NCBI GenBank assembly: GCA_002452335.1
Contig: DKFJ01000010.1
Span: 15,559-79,558 of the forward strand
Length of the DNA stretch: 64,000 nt
Origin: Deferribacteraceae bacterium UBA6799
GTDB lineage: Bacteria > Chrysiogenota > Deferribacteres > Deferribacterales > Geovibrionaceae
Direction: 5' to 3'
Shown: positions 50,760-57,992 of the stretch, one piece after another
How positions within the stretch are numbered: position 1 is the stretch's first letter
Layout of the letters: every line of letters begins with the position of its first letter
Translations under genes and position numbers: made by a program
Notes under the pieces: generated by a model
The model's database searches: none
Seen by the model: only the letters and a program-made list of their open reading frames with translations
Told to the model about the DNA's origin: nothing

Positions 50760-52244
50760 ATGAGCGACATTAAAAGACGTGATTTTTTGAAGGGAGCTCT
50801 GGCTTCCGCTGTTACTGCGGGCGTTTTTTCTGCTTCTTCGGCTTCGGCTGAGATCCTTTGCCCCGGTGAAAAGATCAAATGGGACGACACTCAGGATATA
50901 GTAGTTATCGGTACAGGTTTTGCGGGCCTTACCGCGGCTATCCACGCAAAACTGAGCGGAGGCAGCCCCGTTATCTTCGAGAAGAGAGGTCTCATCGGAG
51001 GCAACTCCTCGCTCTCCACAGCATGGCTCAACGCCGCTGAAACAACCATCCAGCGTGATAAATTCGGCATAAAGGACGATACACACGAAATCCACTTCAA
51101 AGACACACTGAAAGGCGGGGACTACAAAAACGACCCCGTTCTGGTGAAAAAACTCACCGATGAGGTAACAGAGTCTGTGGAATGGCTGAAGTCTCTCGGA
51201 GCGCCTTTTCCTAAGGTCGTTTTTCTGGGCGGCGCCAGCAAGAAGAGAGCCCACGCCGTTTCCAACGAATACGGCGGCGGACTTGTCAAGCTGCTCTATG
51301 ATCAGGTGAAGGAACTCAAGATTCCTGTAAAAAAGAAAACAAAAGTGATCGATTTTATAGTGGATATGGGTAAAGACGGCAGCAGAGAGCTGAAAGGACT
51401 GAAAATAGACCAGAACGGCAAAACAAAATATGTCAGAGTAAAAAAAGCCGTGATAATCGCCACCGGCGGATTCGGTTCCAGCAAGGAACTGGTGGAAAGA
51501 TACGACCCGTCACTGGTGGGATATTCCACCACAAACTTCGACGACGTTTCCACAGGAGAGGCGATGGTAGCCGCCATGGAGTGCGGAGCCGACACATCCG
51601 GCATCAACTACATTCAGATTCACCCCACACTCTCCCGCTCTGAAAGCGGCAAGGGGAATATCCTTATAACAGAAGGTTTGCGGGGCACAGGATTCATTCT
51701 GGTCAATGTGAACGCCAAGAGATTTGTTCAGGATCTGGACAGAAGAGACGTGGTGTCAGCCGCTATTCTGGAACAGCCTCAGAAGTATGCCATACTCATA
51801 GGCAGTAAAGAAACCTATGATAATAAGGTGGCTGACTATATTAAACTGGGACTGGCTTATGAGGCAAATACAATGGAAGAGCTGGCTGTGAAAGCCAAAC
51901 TCGATCCGGCGGTTCTGAAAGCGACCATAGACGAATACAACGGATATGTGAAGCAGGGCAAAGACCCGGTGTTCAACAGAAAAGACGTATCGATACCGAT
52001 TCTGACCGCTCCGTTCTACGCTATTCCGTGTCAGCCTGCCATCCACCACACCATGGGCGGTCTGCGCATAAACACTGACGGACAGGTCATAGATCTGGAA
52101 GGTAAAGTCATTAAGCGCATGTACGCCGCCGGCGAGGTGACCGGAGGTATTCACGGAACAAACAGGCTGGGCGGAAACGCCGTTGCCGACTGTCTGACAT
52201 TCGGCAGACTGGCAGCCAAAAAAGCGGTTACAGAACAGGGCTAG
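50760..52244 (+). CDS. Tat-exported fumarate-reductase-type flavoprotein (flavocytochrome c family)
   Basis: Periplasmic FAD enzyme, 494 residues. The twin-arginine signal is KRRDFLKGALAS, ending near SASA/E. The FAD-binding GTGFAGL lies at 51-57. Active-site residues match Shewanella FccA: IQIHPT (H288), ITEGLRGTG, DRRDVVSAA (R329), AIHHTMGG (H429/H430) and GTNRLGGNA (R469). These favour fumarate or a close unsaturated acid. Unlike FccA, the heme domain is missing from this chain; a separate tetraheme cytochrome gene follows by 5 nt, as in methacrylate reductase systems. The ATG at 50760 with AAGGAGGA upstream is preferred over 50691. Fumarate is most likely given the Dcu neighbours; methacrylate or urocanate cannot be excluded. 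Confidence 0.92.
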   Translation: MSDIKRRDFLKGALASAVTAGVFSASSASAEILCPGEKIKWDDTQDIVVIGTGFAGLTAAIHAKLSGGSPVIFEKRGLIGGNSSLSTAWLNAAETTIQRDKFGIKDDTHEIHFKDTLKGGDYKNDPVLVKKLTDEVTESVEWLKSLGAPFPKVVFLGGASKKRAHAVSNEYGGGLVKLLYDQVKELKIPVKKKTKVIDFIVDMGKDGSRELKGLKIDQNGKTKYVRVKKAVIIATGGFGSSKELVERYDPSLVGYSTTNFDDVSTGEAMVAAMECGADTSGINYIQIHPTLSRSESGKGNILITEGLRGTGFILVNVNAKRFVQDLDRRDVVSAAILEQPQKYAILIGSKETYDNKVADYIKLGLAYEANTMEELAVKAKLDPAVLKATIDEYNGYVKQGKDPVFNRKDVSIPILTAPFYAIPCQPAIHHTMGGLRINTDGQVIDLEGKVIKRMYAAGEVTGGIHGTNRLGGNAVADCLTFGRLAAKKAVTEQG

Positions 52245-52249
52245 ACCAT

Positions 52250-52588
52250 ATGAAACTCAGATATTCAATAATAGCCGCAGTCATGTTGATTATACTGGCA
52301 GTTGTCTCTACAGCTGTGGCGCAGGAGCTTCGTGGAAAGCATAAAGAGAACGCCATAGCCTGCGTGGACTGCCACCAGACGGAGACGCCGGATTCTCCGG
52401 CGGACGTTGAGTCCTGTCTGAACTGTCACGGCGGTTTCGAGGGAATGGCGGAGGCTACCAAAGACCTCACCATCAACCCCCACGATTCGCATCTGGGCGA
52501 GGTGGACTGCACAGAGTGCCACAGGATCCATGAGCCGTCTGTGCTTTACTGCAACAAATGTCATAATTATCAGATGGAACTGAAATAA
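52250..52588 (+). CDS. Small tetraheme cytochrome c, electron donor to the flavoprotein
   Basis: 112 residues: signal peptide (to about residue 24, VAQ) and four CXXCH sites at 38-42, 56-60, 87-91 and 101-105, with extra histidines as axial ligands. It corresponds to the N-terminal heme domain of flavocytochrome c fumarate reductase and to the cytochrome subunit of split relatives. It begins 5 nt after the flavoprotein gene and ends at a strong terminator. Confidence 0.92.
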   Translation: MKLRYSIIAAVMLIILAVVSTAVAQELRGKHKENAIACVDCHQTETPDSPADVESCLNCHGGFEGMAEATKDLTINPHDSHLGEVDCTECHRIHEPSVLYCNKCHNYQMELK

Positions 52589-52591
52589 CAG

Positions 52592-52619
52592 AAAAACCCC
52601 GCTTATGCGGGGTTTTTTA
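52592..52619. terminator. Bidirectional intrinsic terminator
   Basis: AAACCCCGC / GCGGGGTTT with a 4-nt TTAT loop (52594-52615) and T and A tracts on the two sides. It ends the fumarate reductase operon and the convergent pyk operon. Confidence 0.92.
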
Positions 52620-53033
52620 TTAATCCTGAAGGGTTTTAATGATGTTGTGCCTGTTCTTTTCCGCTGTGTTGTGTCCCACAGTCAGAAAAAACAGAGAGAC
52701 CACCAGCACGGCTACTTTCACATACACCAGTTGGTTGAAGAATTTTGCCTTGATATCCTTAACACGGAACAGAAGACCGGCGAACAGAACGGCAAACACC
52801 AGAAAAGCTCCGGTGTAGAGCATTGCGTTGGTGTTGTCGGTGGTGAGAATATGCAGTATCAGCACGGGAGAAAGAGCCAGCGCCGCGTATTTGTGAAAAG
52901 TGTGGATCTGCTGTCTTTTAATGTTCACCCTGTTTCTGACATATTTAAACTTGAACAGTGTCAGTCCCAGAACAGACACGGATATCATCAGCCATATAGC
53001 CAGTGATCCGGTCGCTTCGTGCAGTCCGTCCAT
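52620..53033 (-). CDS. Small four-helix membrane protein
   Basis: 137 residues with four predicted helices: LAIWLMISVSVLGLTLF, YAALALSPVLILHILTT, MLYTGAFLVFAVLFAGLLF and VKVAVLVVSLFFLTVGH. Helix 2 is flanked by two histidines (HKYAALALSPVLILH, 13 residues between) and the others end in His, a spacing seen in b-type-heme membrane proteins; heme binding is only a suggestion. The frame is open to 53393 but the ATG at 53033 with AGGGGG upstream is chosen, 8 nt after pyk. The function is unknown. Confidence 0.75.
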   Translation of the reverse strand: MDGLHEATGSLAIWLMISVSVLGLTLFKFKYVRNRVNIKRQQIHTFHKYAALALSPVLILHILTTDNTNAMLYTGAFLVFAVLFAGLLFRVKDIKAKFFNQLVYVKVAVLVVSLFFLTVGHNTAEKNRHNIIKTLQD

Positions 53034-53041
53034 TTCGCCCC

Positions 53042-54451
53042 CTATATCTCGTATACTTTTATTATATTCGTTGATCCTCTTGTCCCCAGAGGGGTTCCGG
53101 CGGTGATGATGATCCTGTCGCCCTGCTTGGCAAACCCCATAGCAACGGCTGACTCGGCGGCATTGGCGAAGAGGTCGTCTATGTCGGCGAATCCGGAGCA
53201 GTGACCCGGCACAACGCCCCAGAACATGCTGAGTTTTCGGAATGTTCCGACGTTGGGCGTCAGACCTATTATGGGGCATTGCGGACGAAATCTCGCCACG
53301 CTGGAAACCGTGAAGCCGGATTCTGTGTATGCCACTATCGCCTTCGCCTCCAGATCTCTCGCCAGCCAGCTGGCGGAGCGTCCCACCGCCCACGAAACGC
53401 TTTTGTCCGTGGTGTGTTCCTCGCTTCTAACACCCATCTCATAGCTGATGTGACCTTCCGTGGCGAGCGCCAGCTTGTCCATCACCTTTACTGATTCCAC
53501 GGGAAACTCGCCGGACGCCGTCTCTTCGGAAAGCATCACGGCGCAGGTGCCGTCGAACATGGCGTTTGCCACGTCCGCGCACTCCGCCCTTGTGGGGCGC
53601 ACGTTGTTCACCATGCTTTTCAGCATCTGGGTGGCGGTTATTATTATCTTGCCCATTTTACGGGCTTTTTTGATTATCTGTTTCTGTATGATGGGTACAT
53701 CATAGAGAGGCATTTCAACACCCAGATCGCCTCTGGCTACCATTATGCCGTCCACCATGGGGAGTATCTCATCTATGTTTGTGACTGCCTGCGGTTTTTC
53801 TATCTTCGCTATCAGCAGCGGTTTGTTAGCGGATTTGGATATTATGGAGCGTATTTTTACCAGATCGGAAGCGCCCCTGACGAATGAAAGCGCCACAGCG
53901 TCCACGCCTTTTTCCAGACCGAACATCAGGTCGTCCCTGTCCTTGTCAGTGAAAGCGACTATGCTGAGGTCTGTGGAGGGCATATTCACGCCCTTTTTGG
54001 TGTATGCCGTGCCTCCGCCGAGTATCCGGCAGGTGACTCGTCTGCCCTCTATCGCCTCCACCGCCAGCTCCATTGCGCCGTCCGCCAGCAGGATTCTGTC
54101 GGAGATTTTCAGGTCTTCGGCGAGGTTGGGATACTGCACAGGCAGAACACCCTCAGCGGCATCCTCTTCAGAAGTCAGGATACAGGTTTCTCCGGTGCGC
54201 AGTTCCACTCCTTCGGGGGGCAGAACGCCCAGACGTATCTTGGGTCCGCAAAGATCCTGTAATATGGTGACAGGTTTGTTCTTTTTTTCGGACAGCTCCC
54301 TGATGGAGTCTATCATCTGTCCGTGGCTTTCGTGGGTGCCGTGAGAAAAATTGAGCCGGGCTACGTTAAGCCCTGAATCTATGAGAGCAGAGAGAGTTTC
54401 TCTGTCGGATGACGATGGACCGATTGTTGCGACTATTTTCGTTCTTCTCAC
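53042..54451 (-). CDS. pyk: Pyruvate kinase
   Basis: Converts phosphoenolpyruvate and ADP to pyruvate and ATP. 469 residues. Motifs: KIVATIGPSS at the N-terminus, ARLNFSHG, LQDLCGPKIRLG, the active-site signature LLIAKIEKPQAV and GIMVARGDLGVE, and TATQMLKSM. The start is GTG at 54451 with GGAGGT 5 nt upstream. The last part is the C-terminal allosteric domain. It forms an operon with the small membrane gene. Confidence 0.96.
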   Translation of the reverse strand: MRRTKIVATIGPSSSDRETLSALIDSGLNVARLNFSHGTHESHGQMIDSIRELSEKKNKPVTILQDLCGPKIRLGVLPPEGVELRTGETCILTSEEDAAEGVLPVQYPNLAEDLKISDRILLADGAMELAVEAIEGRRVTCRILGGGTAYTKKGVNMPSTDLSIVAFTDKDRDDLMFGLEKGVDAVALSFVRGASDLVKIRSIISKSANKPLLIAKIEKPQAVTNIDEILPMVDGIMVARGDLGVEMPLYDVPIIQKQIIKKARKMGKIIITATQMLKSMVNNVRPTRAECADVANAMFDGTCAVMLSEETASGEFPVESVKVMDKLALATEGHISYEMGVRSEEHTTDKSVSWAVGRSASWLARDLEAKAIVAYTESGFTVSSVARFRPQCPIIGLTPNVGTFRKLSMFWGVVPGHCSGFADIDDLFANAAESAVAMGFAKQGDRIIITAGTPLGTRGSTNIIKVYEI

Positions 54452-54517
54452 ATAAGACCTCCGGAGTGTTCTTATACAAGGATAAAGTATATTGATGATT
54501 TTACAACAGAACTTTTG

Positions 54518-55246
54518 TCAGATAGAGCAGACAGGGCAGGCAGGGTCTCTTTTAAGACTGATCTGTACGGTGCGCATGGTGGAAAAATCGATATGCATCA
54601 TTTTGTTTTTCAGAGGTTTTCCGAAATCTGTCAGGATCTTCACAGCTTCCACAGCGGCCAGCGAGCCGATGGTGCCGGACACAGCCCCCAGAACGCCGAA
54701 ACCCAGCTCCTGCCATTCTTTGTTTTCAGACATCAGACATCTGAGGCAGGGGGTCTCATGGGGAAATATGTTGAAATAGTAGCCGGACATGTCGTCCATA
54801 GCCGCCTCTATCATTGGCACGCCGAGGCGCACACAGGCAGAGTTCATGGCGAGACGCTCGGGGAAATTAGGGCGGGCGGACACTGCCACTCCGCAGTCTT
54901 TTATCAGATCATAAGCTGTCTTATCATCCAGTCTTACGTTGTGCATCTCCAGCTTCATGTCGGGGTTGATCTTCAGCAGGTTTTCTCTCGCTATATCTAT
55001 GCGGGGCTCGCCTATGCGGTTTATATCCATCAGCAGCTGGCGGTTCATATTGGTCTCGGTCAGGTTTCCATAGTGAGATATCACCAGACGACCGATGCCG
55101 GCGGAAGCGAGATATGCCGCCGTGGCGCCGCCCAGCCCGCCTATGCCGCCCACGAAGGCGGAGGAGTTTTTCAGGATTTCCTGCTTCTCTCTGCCGAAGC
55201 CTTTCATCATCATCTGGCGTTTGTAGCGGTTAAAATAATCAAGCAT
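54518..55246 (-). CDS. ThiF/HesA/MoeB-family E1-like adenylyltransferase
   Basis: 242 residues. ATP-binding FVGGIGGLGGATAAYLASAGIGRL, the NMNRQLL block, and the Zn cysteines CLRC and CPVC at the C-terminus mark a complete E1-like fold. It would adenylate a small ubiquitin-like sulfur carrier (ThiS or MoaD), but none is encoded nearby, so the pathway (thiamine, molybdopterin or other, e.g. TcdA-like tRNA modification) is open. A candidate for the catalytic cysteine (in the CLRC-containing segment) is not certain. Confidence 0.85.
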   Translation of the reverse strand: MLDYFNRYKRQMMMKGFGREKQEILKNSSAFVGGIGGLGGATAAYLASAGIGRLVISHYGNLTETNMNRQLLMDINRIGEPRIDIARENLLKINPDMKLEMHNVRLDDKTAYDLIKDCGVAVSARPNFPERLAMNSACVRLGVPMIEAAMDDMSGYYFNIFPHETPCLRCLMSENKEWQELGFGVLGAVSGTIGSLAAVEAVKILTDFGKPLKNKMMHIDFSTMRTVQISLKRDPACPVCSI

Positions 55247-55424
55247 AAGACATTGTAGACCTGCGCAGACGTTAATTCAAGCGCAAAAGGGCGGGGGATA
55301 ACGGTTCAGAATCACCTCCGTTTTCAAATGAAGGCATGGAGGCTTGTAGAAAAGAGATAAGGGGATATAAACATTTATATTTAGCTTGATAATACTTTAT
55401 TCGTTATATTAATATAATATTATG

Positions 55425-55440
55425 GTTACCTTTCGGTAAT
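55425..55440. promoter_or_regulatory. HipB-type operator 1
   Basis: GTTAC-N6-GTAAT (55425-55440), same arrangement as operator 2 downstream, upstream of the hipBA -35 box. Confidence 0.65.
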
Positions 55441-55447
55441 TAAAGGC

Positions 55448-55475
55448 TTGATTTTCTTAAATTTTGCGTTATAGT
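55448..55475 (+). promoter_or_regulatory. hipBA promoter
   Basis: TTGATT (55448-55453), 16-nt spacer, TATAGT (55470-55475); the -10 overlaps operator 2, so HipB or HipBA binding would block it. Confidence 0.6.
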
Positions 55476-55490
55476 TACTGTAAGGTAACT
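55473..55490. promoter_or_regulatory. HipB-type operator 2
   Basis: AGTTAC-N6-GTAACT, a perfect 18-bp dyad ending 3 nt before the hipB ATG. Confidence 0.7.
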
Positions 55491-55493
55491 GAA

Positions 55494-55706
55494 ATGAAAA
55501 AGATAACTGAAATAGAAGAGATCGGGCAACTGATACGCCTGAAGAGGGAAGAGCAGGGGCTAAATCAAAAAGAATTTGCAGAAGCGGCAGGAGTAGGCAA
55601 CCGCATCGTATCCGAAGTGGAGCGGGGAAAGCCCACAGCGGAGATCGGCAAGGTGCTGAAACTGCTTAAATACGCTGGATTATCCGTGTATCTTGGTGAT
55701 GAATAA
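55494..55706 (+). CDS. hipB: HipB-like antitoxin (XRE-family DNA-binding protein)
   Basis: 70-residue Cro/CI-type helix-turn-helix protein: IGQLIRLKREEQGLNQKEFAEAAGVGNRIVSEVERGKPTAEIGKVLKLLKYAGLSVYL, the Y4mF-like HipB pattern. It neutralises the HipA kinase and represses its own operon. The ATG at 55494 is chosen over 55464 because it lies just after operator 2. Its stop overlaps the hipA start by one base. The DNA here is visibly A+T-richer than the neighbours. Confidence 0.88.
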   Translation: MKKITEIEEIGQLIRLKREEQGLNQKEFAEAAGVGNRIVSEVERGKPTAEIGKVLKLLKYAGLSVYLGDE

Positions 55707-56926
55707 TGGAATCTATTAATGTATTCATCGAGGTGAAAGGACAATATATCAAGGCGGGAAACCTTATAAGCACTGGCATTGACCTGTTGTTTGAGTATGA
55801 CGACGAATATAACCTTAATGGTCTGTCGCTGACTCTGCCTGTGAAAGAAAAATTATTCGAGGGAACTGAGGCTCGCATCTTTTTTGAAAATCTACTGCCA
55901 GAAGGCGAGCAGAGAAAGATAATCTCAAGAGCCACAAAAATATCATCTGAAAACGTGTTCGGGCTGCTTAAAAGATTCGGCGGCGAATGTGCCGGAGCAG
56001 TCGTAATCACATCGGACTCTAATCTTCAATCTACTGATGATAATTACGAACTTCTCAACGATAATGACGTGCTTACTTTAATAGAAAAGCTGGATACGAC
56101 CTCCCCTGCGGAAGATAACGACATGTATCGTCTCTCTCTGGCCGGTGCTCAGGCAAAAACATCAGTCAAAATAGAAAACGATAAAATCTATATACCGTAC
56201 GGTAACTCGCCGAGTACTCATATTATAAAACCGTTCAGCAAAACATTTAGCGGATTACCTGCAAATGAGCTTTTTTGCAACAGGCTTGCTAAAGAGTGCG
56301 GGTTGCCTGTCTGTAATACAGAAATACGAAAAATTGGTACAGTCTCAGCGCTATTCATAGAAAGATATGACAGATATATAAACGAAGGTAAAATCTGTCG
56401 TCTGCATCAGGAGGACTTTTGTCAGGCACTTGGGTATGCCTATCATGTTAAATATGAGATGGATGACGGACCAGGTTTTTCTGACTGTATCAAATTGATT
56501 ACGCAGGAATCCAGACAGCCCGCTGCGGATAAGATATTGCTTATCAAATGGTTTATTTTTAATTTCATCATAGGCAATGCCGATGCGCACGCTAAGAATA
56601 TATCCCTGCTTTATCCAGAGGGAATGAAAGGTCGTCCGCAACTTGCGCCGTTCTATGATTTAGTCTGTACTACAGTGTATAGCGGTATTTCTAAGAAACT
56701 GGCTATGTCTATAGGGGGTGAGTTTAACCCTGATGATGTTAAACCTGAAAATTGGAAACAGTTTTGTGATGTGGTTGATATAAGATATTCCGCGTTTAAG
56801 AAACATATGAATACACTGTCAGAATCAATAATAGAGTCTGATATATTCAAAAGCCCATCCAGCGATATACATAAAGAAATCGTTCAAGTCATTCAGAGCA
56901 GAATTGATATGTTGTCTGAGTATTAG
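55706..56926 (+). CDS. hipA: HipA-family serine/threonine kinase toxin
   Basis: 406 residues, type II toxin kinase. The HipA N-terminal subdomain (VFIEVKGQYIKAGNL) is followed by RLSLAGAQAKTSV (Gly-rich loop and autophosphorylation Ser region), THIIKPF (ATP-binding Lys), catalytic GNADAHAKNISL and metal-binding PFYDLV. All essential residues are present, so the toxin should be active. In E. coli HipA phosphorylates glutamyl-tRNA synthetase; the target here is unknown. A+T-rich, tRNA-adjacent and unlike the neighbouring housekeeping genes, which suggests horizontal acquisition. Confidence 0.9.
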   Translation: MESINVFIEVKGQYIKAGNLISTGIDLLFEYDDEYNLNGLSLTLPVKEKLFEGTEARIFFENLLPEGEQRKIISRATKISSENVFGLLKRFGGECAGAVVITSDSNLQSTDDNYELLNDNDVLTLIEKLDTTSPAEDNDMYRLSLAGAQAKTSVKIENDKIYIPYGNSPSTHIIKPFSKTFSGLPANELFCNRLAKECGLPVCNTEIRKIGTVSALFIERYDRYINEGKICRLHQEDFCQALGYAYHVKYEMDDGPGFSDCIKLITQESRQPAADKILLIKWFIFNFIIGNADAHAKNISLLYPEGMKGRPQLAPFYDLVCTTVYSGISKKLAMSIGGEFNPDDVKPENWKQFCDVVDIRYSAFKKHMNTLSESIIESDIFKSPSSDIHKEIVQVIQSRIDMLSEY

Positions 56927-56934
56927 AGGAGAAC

Positions 56935-56951
56935 TGCCGAAGGGGAGACTC
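56935..56951. repeat. Near-copy of the tRNA-Leu 3' end (possible att remnant)
   Basis: Positions 56935-56951 match the tRNA-Leu 3' end at 57114-57130 at 16 of 17 bases in the same orientation; the hipA stop is 9 nt upstream. Such direct repeats arise by integration of mobile DNA into tRNA genes. The intervening 163 nt hold no integrase. Confidence 0.5.
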
Positions 56952-56952
56952 T

Positions 56953-57021
56953 CTTTTTTTCGCAGACATCGTGTCTGCTCAAAAAAGCCAGCCTGCTCAC
57001 TTCCGTCGGCATCCTGCCGAC
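56953..57021. other. GC-rich stem-loop region between hipA and tRNA-Leu
   Basis: Two perfect 7-bp hairpins lie here, GCAGACA-TCG-TGTCTGC (56962-56978, extended by T and A runs) and GTCGGCA-TCC-TGCCGAC (57005-57021). The first could terminate hipBA, although its T run lies upstream rather than downstream on the + strand. Confidence 0.4.
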
Positions 57022-57080
57022 TCATCCTCCCTGTTCGGTCGGCGTTCGCAGTCGTTCTCGTCCCTGTGATAGACATAAAA

Positions 57081-57104
57081 AAACCCGGCTATGAAGCCGG
57101 GTTT
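57081..57104 (-). terminator. tRNA-Leu terminator
   Basis: AAACCCGGCT/AGCCGGGTTT, 10 bp with a 4-nt loop, followed on the minus strand by a T run. It lies 10 nt after the tRNA 3' end. Confidence 0.9.
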
Positions 57105-57113
57105 CTTTATGTA

Positions 57114-57198
57114 TGCCGAAGGGGGGACTCGAACCCCCACAGGCTTGACGCCCACAGGTACCTGAAACCTGCGTGTCTACCAATTCCACCACTTCGGC
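57114..57198 (-). tRNA. tRNA-Leu (anticodon CAG)
   Basis: 85-nt gene. The acceptor pairs GCCGAAG with CTTCGGC, with discriminator A. The anticodon stem CAGGT/ACCTG encloses the loop TTCAGGT, giving CAG. A long variable arm (typical of tRNA-Leu) and a GGTTCGAGTCC T arm are present. CCA is not encoded. It reads CUG codons, which are frequent in this window. Confidence 0.95.
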
Positions 57199-57208
57199 GT
57201 GGAAGAGT

Positions 57209-57237
57209 TTTATACTGTTTTCTCATGGAGATGTCAA
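57209..57237 (-). promoter_or_regulatory. tRNA-Leu promoter
   Basis: Minus-strand TTGACA (57232-57237), 17-nt spacer, TATAAA (57209-57214); near-consensus and about 10 nt from the tRNA 5' end. Confidence 0.8.
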
Positions 57238-57271
57238 GAAAGATATTACATCTTTTTTATTAAAAAATAGC

Positions 57272-57282
57272 TTGATAATCAA
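57272..57282. promoter_or_regulatory. MarR-type operator 1
   Basis: TTGATAATCAA (57272-57282), a perfect palindrome about the central A, 5 nt upstream of the -35 box. Confidence 0.65.
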
Positions 57283-57287
57283 ATTAC

Positions 57288-57316
57288 TTGACAGTAGAAA
57301 TAAGCCGGTGTATGTT
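57288..57316 (+). promoter_or_regulatory. Promoter of the membrane protein/marR operon
   Basis: TTGACA (57288-57293), 17-nt spacer, TATGTT (57311-57316). It is flanked by the two MarR-type operators. Confidence 0.75.
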
Positions 57317-57320
57317 TAGC

Positions 57321-57331
57321 TTGATAGTCAA
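57321..57331. promoter_or_regulatory. MarR-type operator 2
   Basis: TTGATAGTCAA (57321-57331), within the start-site region just after the -10 box; both operators are preceded by TAGC. Confidence 0.65.
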
Positions 57332-57349
57332 ACAAAACTGAGGTGCGAT

Positions 57350-57988
57350 ATGAACGATATGTTTCTGATAGCTTTAAACTCATCCATGGTGCTGGGGCTG
57401 ATCCACGGGGTGAATCCATGCGGGCATTCCTGGGTTGTCCTCGCTCCGTTCGTTTCAGGAAATAAGAGCGGAAAGAGCGTTGCCGCCTATACCCTGTCAT
57501 TCATCAGCGGCACAGCAGCCGCCTGTCTGCTGATGGGATACGCTATAGGCGCCATCTCCGGACGCATACCCGAAAGCGTGTTTCAATATCTCGAATATTC
57601 TGTGGCGGGCGTCATAATTATTCTGGGGCTGGTTCTGATGTACCGCCCGTCTCTGCTCCATTCCCACGATCACTGCGAATCGAAACCCAGAAGGACTGGG
57701 ATGGCCGGGCTGTTCACCATCGGTTTCGTAAATATGATAATTCCATGCCCCACACTGAGCTTGATGTATGGATACGGGCTGAACGCAAAAGACGCCATGT
57801 CAGGGGTTATTGTATTCGGCGCATACGCAGTCACCACTGGTCTGGCTGTTTCCGCTGTGATATTTGCCATTTACAAGATAAGCGAACTTGTGCATAAAAT
57901 GCATAGCCACAAAATAGAAAACATTCTGATGCGTTCCACCGGAGCGCTGACAGTGGTTTTCGGAGGCTTATCACTGTATCTGGGGTAG
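57350..57988 (+). CDS. Six-helix membrane protein, UreH/TauE-like (possible metal or sulfur exporter)
   Basis: 212 residues. The N-terminus VLGLIHGVNPCGHSWVVLAPF and NMIIPCPTLSLMYGYG carry a cysteine each in helices 1 and 4, as in the UreH_2/DsbD-like membrane family. A His-rich loop (LLHSHDHCES) lies between. It could move Ni, Co or a thiol-reductant, but no homologue of known function is certain. First gene of a two-gene operon with marR, with 4 nt between the genes, and controlled by two MarR-type operators. Confidence 0.8.
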   Translation: MNDMFLIALNSSMVLGLIHGVNPCGHSWVVLAPFVSGNKSGKSVAAYTLSFISGTAAACLLMGYAIGAISGRIPESVFQYLEYSVAGVIIILGLVLMYRPSLLHSHDHCESKPRRTGMAGLFTIGFVNMIIPCPTLSLMYGYGLNAKDAMSGVIVFGAYAVTTGLAVSAVIFAIYKISELVHKMHSHKIENILMRSTGALTVVFGGLSLYLG

Positions 57989-57992
57989 TCGT

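Noticed and set aside
53034..53393. N-terminal extension of the membrane protein gene into pyk
   Set aside because: The added residues are basic, without family features and read through the pyk coding region; ATG 53033 with a good ribosome site is enough.
55382..55393. TAGCTTGATAAT before hipB as a third MarR operator
   Set aside because: It matches the 57266 region over 12 nt but lacks the second half of the palindrome; likely chance.
56904..57263. Plus-strand frame through the tRNA-Leu region
   Set aside because: It is read across a tRNA gene and terminator; a spurious ORF.
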